Positions 60,208-64,000 of a DNA stretch of 64,000 nt are shown here, one piece after another. Each line of letters begins with the position of its first letter. Within the stretch, counting starts at the first letter, position 1. Position numbers and translations under genes: made by a program. The stretch is from Pelagibius sp. CAU 1746. Lineage in GTDB: Bacteria; Pseudomonadota; Alphaproteobacteria; Kiloniellales; Kiloniellaceae. The stretch is taken from assembly GCF_039839785.1 (NCBI RefSeq), contig NZ_JBDOQT010000001.1, positions 3,100,001 to 3,164,000 on the forward strand, written 5' to 3'. The notes below the pieces were generated by a model, which saw only the letters and a list, made by a program, of their open reading frames with translations, searched no databases and had not been told where the DNA came from.

Positions 60208-62157
60208 ATGTTCTACCAGTTCTTGTGGAAGGCCAGGGCGCTGGCTGCCTTTGGGGTGGTCGCCCTGCTTGCCGGCTATGCCCAGGCCGATGTCGTGCGC
60301 TACCAGGCCCCTGAAGCCCCTCGGATCGCGGCTCTAAAGGAAACCCCGTCGCTGGCGCAGCCGGTGGCTACCGGCAAGCTGCCGGCGATCGCCGAGCGCC
60401 TGCCGGCCGTACCGCGGATTTCGATCAGCGGCCCCGATCTTTCGGTCGGCAAGCCCGGCGGCGACATTCGCATGCTGGTCGGCCGCGACAAGGACGTGCG
60501 GCTGCTGATCGTCTACGGCTATGCACGCCTCGTCGGCTACAACGAGAAGCTGGAGATCGAGCCGGACATCCTGGAATGGCTGGAGGTGGAGGACGGACGC
60601 ATCTTCACCATGAAGCTGCGCGACGGCCATCGCTGGTCCGACGGCGCGCCCTTCACCACCGAGGACTTCCGCTACTACTGGGAAGACGTCGCCAACAATG
60701 AAGAGCTCTCGCCGGTCGGCCCCGACGTCACATTGCGCGTCGACGGCGAACTGCCGGTCGTCGAGGTGATCGACGAGACGACGATCCGCTACAGTTGGTC
60801 CAAGCCCAATCCCTTCCTGATCCCGGCAATGGCCGGTGCGCGGCCGCTCGACCTCTTCGTGCCAGCGCACTACCTGAAGCAGTTCCATCCGAAATACGGC
60901 GACGCCGCCGCCATCGAAGCCGCCATCGAGGCCGCCAGCGCCCGCAATTGGGCCCAGCTGCACAACCGCATCGGCAACATGTACCGCGCCACCAATCCGG
61001 ACCTGCCGACGCTGCAGCCCTGGCACAACGTGGTCGCGCCGCCGTCGACGCGCTTCATCGCCGAGCGCAATCCCTATTATCACCGCATCGACGCCGCGGG
61101 GCAGCAGCTTCCCTACGCCGACCGTTTCATCATGGACGTGGTCAACGGCTCGCTGGTCCCCGCCAAGACCGCGGCCGGCGAAGCCGACCTGCAATCGCGC
61201 AGCCTGAACTTCTCCGACTACACCTTCCTGAAGGCCGCCGAGGAGCGCAGCAACTACGATGTCCGCCTGTGGAAGACCGTGCGCGGGTCGCAGCTCGCCC
61301 TCTACCCCAATCTCAACACCACCGATCCGGATTGGCGCGAGCTGAACCGGGACGCCCGCTTCCGCCGGGCGCTGTCCCTCGGCATCAACCGCAGTGAGAT
61401 CAATCAGGTGATCTACTACGGCCTCTGCCTGGAAGGGAACAATTCGGTGCTTCCGGACAGTCCGCTCTACGAAGCCGAATACCGCGAGGCTTACGCCGCC
61501 TTCGACCCCGAGCGGGCCAACGCCCTGCTGGACGAGATCGGGCTGACCAAGCGCAACGGCGATGGCATCCGCCTGATGCCCAGCGGCCGGCCCCTCGAAA
61601 TCATCGTCGAGACCGCCGGCGAGAACACCGAAGAGGTGGACGTGCTGGAGCTGATCGGCGACTCCTGGCGCCAGATCGGTGTGAAGCTCTTCACCAAGCC
61701 GTCACAGCGTGATGTGCTGCGCAACCGGGTCTTCGCCGGCGACACGATGATGTCCATGTGGTTCGGCTACGAGAACGGGATTCCGACCCCCTTGAGCAGC
61801 CCCGAGGAATTCGTGCCGGTCCACCAGCAGAGCCTGCAATGGCCGATGTGGGGCCAGTACGCCGAGACCAGCGGCAGCGCCGGGGAACCCGTCGACATGG
61901 AGAAGCCCAAGCGGCTGATGGAGCTCTACGACCGGTGGATTGCCGCCAAGTCGGTCGAGGAGAAGGTCGCCGCCTGGAAGGAGATACTGCAGATCCACGC
62001 CGAGGAAATCTACACCATCGGCCTGATCGCCGAGGTGCCGCAGCCCGTCGTCGTAGCCTCGGCCCTGCGCAACGTGCCGGAGAAAGGCATCTACAACTGG
62101 GATCCCGGCGCGCAGTTCGGCATGTACCGCCCGGAGCGCTTCTGGTTCGACAGGTAG
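60208..62157 (+). CDS. ABC transporter substrate-binding protein, family 5 (peptide type)
   Basis: Periplasmic binding protein of about 649 residues. The ATG at 60208 has CAGGGAC upstream and leads into a signal peptide (FLWKARALAAFGVVALLAGY, cleavage near AQADV); an ATG at 60187 is an alternative. Family-5 features: EPDILEWLEVEDGRIFTMKLRDGHRWSDGAPFTTEDFRYYW, DARFRRALSLGINRSEINQV and PGAQFGMYRPERFW. Such proteins bind oligopeptides or other large solutes. No permease or ATPase gene follows, so it acts with a transporter elsewhere. Confidence 0.85.
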   Translation: MFYQFLWKARALAAFGVVALLAGYAQADVVRYQAPEAPRIAALKETPSLAQPVATGKLPAIAERLPAVPRISISGPDLSVGKPGGDIRMLVGRDKDVRLLIVYGYARLVGYNEKLEIEPDILEWLEVEDGRIFTMKLRDGHRWSDGAPFTTEDFRYYWEDVANNEELSPVGPDVTLRVDGELPVVEVIDETTIRYSWSKPNPFLIPAMAGARPLDLFVPAHYLKQFHPKYGDAAAIEAAIEAASARNWAQLHNRIGNMYRATNPDLPTLQPWHNVVAPPSTRFIAERNPYYHRIDAAGQQLPYADRFIMDVVNGSLVPAKTAAGEADLQSRSLNFSDYTFLKAAEERSNYDVRLWKTVRGSQLALYPNLNTTDPDWRELNRDARFRRALSLGINRSEINQVIYYGLCLEGNNSVLPDSPLYEAEYREAYAAFDPERANALLDEIGLTKRNGDGIRLMPSGRPLEIIVETAGENTEEVDVLELIGDSWRQIGVKLFTKPSQRDVLRNRVFAGDTMMSMWFGYENGIPTPLSSPEEFVPVHQQSLQWPMWGQYAETSGSAGEPVDMEKPKRLMELYDRWIAAKSVEEKVAAWKEILQIHAEEIYTIGLIAEVPQPVVVASALRNVPEKGIYNWDPGAQFGMYRPERFWFDR

Positions 62158-62212
62158 TGCGAGGCAGTGCCGGCAGTTGTCGCACTGGCGCTGCCACCTG
62201 CTTCCTTCGTCA

Positions 62213-62293
62213 CCCTCGCACTTGATGCGAGGGTCCATGGGAGCCGCTTGGCGCCCGGCCTCTCCAATGGATGCTCGGGTCACGCCCGAGCAT
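62213..62293. repeat. Composite intergenic palindromic repeat
   Basis: Two inverted repeats flank a spacer: CCCTCGCA/TGCGAGGG (62213-62233) and ATGCTCGGG/CCCGAGCAT (62271-62293). The second, followed by GACG, is of a type commonly dispersed between genes in Rhodospirillales and relatives. It sits after the binding-protein gene and may also act as a terminator. Confidence 0.6.
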
Positions 62294-62340
62294 GACGGTG
62301 GGGGAATGGAAGTACCGTTGCCACGCCCGCAAGCTCGCCA

Positions 62341-62601
62341 CTAGCCCTTGAACCGCGCCGCCGCCGTCGCGCTGTCGGTCACCGGCACGACCTCGAAGTC
62401 GACCAGGTCGGCCCAGGCCTCGATCCAGGGATCGAGGTCGGCCCTGCGTTCGCACTCCATGAGCTGGAAGCAGCGTCCGCCGCCCTCTTCCACCGAGCTG
62501 TCGACATAGCTTACGCCCGCCGGAATCATGCGGCCGCGCTCGGCAAGGCGGGCGTAGACCGCAGCGGTGTTGCGGAAGGTCTCGATCACCATGAAGCGCA
62601 T
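62341..62601 (-). CDS. DUF3303 family protein
   Basis: An 86-residue ferredoxin-like protein (MRFMVIETFRN, VYARLAERGRMIPAGVSYVDSSV, CFQLMECE, WADLVDFEVVPV). GAGGGC precedes the ATG. It starts ten bases after the hydrolase gene and is probably co-transcribed. Function unknown. Confidence 0.75.
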   Translation of the reverse strand: MRFMVIETFRNTAAVYARLAERGRMIPAGVSYVDSSVEEGGGRCFQLMECERRADLDPWIEAWADLVDFEVVPVTDSATAAARFKG

Positions 62602-62611
62602 GGGGAAGCCC

Positions 62612-63388
62612 TCAGACCTCGATCACAAGGCCGTCGTAGCCGGGCTCGACGCCGGGCGGACAGCGGCCCTTGAGCTCGTCGTAGTCGAGCTGCTCGTTCA
62701 TGTGGGTGAGGATGGCGCGCTCGGGCTTCACCCGGGCGATCCACTCCAGGGTCTGCTCGGTGTGCGAATGGGTCGGGTGCGGGGCGTCGCGCAGGCAATC
62801 GACGACCCAGAGCTTCACGCCGGCCAGCACCGCGAAGGCTTCCTCGTCCAGGGCCTTGGCGTCGGTCGAATAGGCGACGTCGCCCAGGCGGAACCCGAGA
62901 GAGACGTCCGGTCCGTGGTTCTGCACGAAAGAACGTATCTCAATGCCGCCGATCCTGAAGGGTCCGTCGATGACGTTGTCGCGCATCAGCGGTGGATAGA
63001 GCGCGTCGGCATCCTGGCTCGAGAGAAAAGCGTAATCGAAGCGCCCGGTCAGCAGCGCGCGCGTGCGCGCGTCCATATAGGCGTCAAGAGGGGCTCCGCG
63101 GCCGTAGACCAGGCCGCGCAGCTCGTCCAGGCCGTGGCAGTGGTCGGCATGGGCATGGGTGAAGAGCACCGCATCCAGGGCGGTGATGTCGTTGTCGAGG
63201 ATCTGCGCACGCAGGTCCGGCGAGGTGTCGATAAGAATGCGGGTGCCCGCCTCTTCGACCAGCAACGACACGCGGCGGCGGCGGTTCTTGGGATTGGCGG
63301 GGTCGGCCTTGCCCCAGGTGCCGCCGGTCTCGCGCCCGGCCAGGGGCACGCCGCCGGAGCCGCCGCAGCCGAGGAGCGTGACCTTCAT
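62612..63388 (-). CDS. MBL-fold metallo-hydrolase (PhnP-like)
   Basis: A 258-residue metallo-beta-lactamase-fold enzyme. It opens with LLGCGGSGGVP, has the metal site THAHADHCHGLDEL, further ligands (FVQNHGP, STDAKAL) and the C-terminal LTHMNEQLDY histidine. PhnP-type enzymes are cyclic phosphodiesterases. In alphaproteobacteria it commonly follows tatD, as here (gap of 24 bases). Confidence 0.87.
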   Translation of the reverse strand: MKVTLLGCGGSGGVPLAGRETGGTWGKADPANPKNRRRRVSLLVEEAGTRILIDTSPDLRAQILDNDITALDAVLFTHAHADHCHGLDELRGLVYGRGAPLDAYMDARTRALLTGRFDYAFLSSQDADALYPPLMRDNVIDGPFRIGGIEIRSFVQNHGPDVSLGFRLGDVAYSTDAKALDEEAFAVLAGVKLWVVDCLRDAPHPTHSHTEQTLEWIARVKPERAILTHMNEQLDYDELKGRCPPGVEPGYDGLVIEV

Positions 63389-63412
63389 CGCGTCGTTAGC
63401 CCAGTCATCGGC

Positions 63413-64000
63413 TCAGGGCCGCGCGGCGCGGCTGAAGAGACGGAAGAAGTTTTCCGTCGTCGTGTCGGCGAAGTCCGCCGCCGCGACGCCGCGCAGCTCG
63501 GCCAGGGCCTGGGCGGTGTAGACCACGTTGGCCGGCTCGTTGGTCTTGCCGCGCTTGGGGACCGGGGCCAGGTAAGGCGCGTCGGTCTCCACCAGCAGTC
63601 GGTCGAGCGGCACCTCGCGCACGGTGTCGCGCAGGCTCTCGGCCGACTTGAAGGTGACGATCCCCGCGAGCGAGATGTAGAAGCCGATCTCCAGGGCTGC
63701 CCTGGCCAGCTCCGGCCCGGCGGTGAAGCAGTGGATGACGCCCGGAAAGGCGCCCTTGGCGTATTCCTCCTGCAACACGGCAACGGTGTCGTCGTCGGCG
63801 TCGCGGGCGTGCACGATGAGCGGCAGCCCGGTCTCGCGCGCCGCGGCGATGTGGCTGCGGAAGCTTACCTGCTGTGCTTCACGCGGCGAATGCTCGTAGT
63901 AATAGTCCAGCCCGGTCTCGCCGATGCCGACCACCTTGTCGTGGGCCGCCAGCTCGATGAGGCGATCGGGCGTCTCCTGGCCTTCCTTGCCGGCCTCGTG
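63413..64000 (-). CDS. tatD: TatD-family metal-dependent hydrolase (5' end missing)
   Basis: Only the C-terminal 195 residues are in the window; the gene runs off the right edge. Visible metal-binding motifs of the TIM-barrel DNase family: VGIGETGLDYYY, LPLIVHARDADDD, VIHCFTAG and LLVETDAPYLAPVP. Family members act as 3'-5' exonucleases or deoxyribonucleases. First gene of the tatD-MBL-DUF3303 unit on this strand. Confidence 0.9.
   Translation of the reverse strand, partial: HEAGKEGQETPDRLIELAAHDKVVGIGETGLDYYYEHSPREAQQVSFRSHIAAARETGLPLIVHARDADDDTVAVLQEEYAKGAFPGVIHCFTAGPELARAALEIGFYISLAGIVTFKSAESLRDTVREVPLDRLLVETDAPYLAPVPKRGKTNEPANVVYTAQALAELRGVAAADFADTTTENFFRLFSRAARP

Overview
The window is high-GC DNA from an alphaproteobacterium, most likely of the Rhodospirillales/Kiloniellales type. 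This is inferred from DUF1127 proteins, a PAS_5-type protein, a DUF3303/MBL-hydrolase/TatD cluster, a MocR regulator beside a polyamine-type ABC transporter, and a composite intergenic palindrome. No rRNA or tRNA gene was seen.

Left flank (1-15,017), chromosomal in character: a polyamine-type ABC transporter on the minus strand (potD-A-B-C, last gene cut by the edge), a MocR regulator, a SET-domain protein, a DUF1127 protein, a 3-hydroxyisobutyrate-dehydrogenase-like oxidoreductase behind three GntR-type operators, MazG, a PAS protein, phosphoglycolate phosphatase between two secreted CARDB-like proteins, and secreted hypotheticals.

Accessory region (about 15.1-57.7 kb). It opens with six overlapping plus-strand genes: three different tyrosine recombinases, two small coiled-coil proteins and a RecD-like helicase. 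This matches the layout of GInt-type (ginABCD) or recombinase-in-trio islands. Cargo follows: an Xre repressor with its operator region, a metallophosphoesterase, an HTH protein, a CoiA-like nuclease and several hypotheticals. A minus-strand block of secreted or lipid-anchored proteins (30-34 kb) leads to a potassium channel overlapping a 2,027-residue DUF4011-helicase-Vsr-DUF3320 defence protein.

The centrepiece is a complete type III-B CRISPR locus (42.7-55.3 kb): cas6, cas2, an RT-Cas1 fusion, a 14-repeat array read divergently from RT-cas1, and cmr1-6 with csx16 and a gene for a two-helix membrane protein carrying a CARF-like domain. Cas10 keeps the GGDD cyclase motif and lacks an N-terminal HD nuclease. 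The expected logic is: RT-Cas1/Cas2 capture spacers, possibly from RNA; Cas6 matures crRNA; the Cmr complex binds target RNA; Cas10 makes cyclic oligoadenylate; the membrane CARF protein responds; and Csx16 removes the signal. The membrane effector is the best candidate for an undescribed component. Several spacers read, on the complementary strand, like translation start regions.

Right junction and flank. Between 56.0 and 57.7 kb lie a gene interrupted by an in-frame TAG and a frameshifted copy of the panB 3' end, 679 bp left of the intact panB. Ordinary chromosome resumes with panB, a DUF1127 protein, a GNAT acetyltransferase, a family-5 solute-binding protein, DUF3303, an MBL hydrolase and tatD (cut by the right edge).
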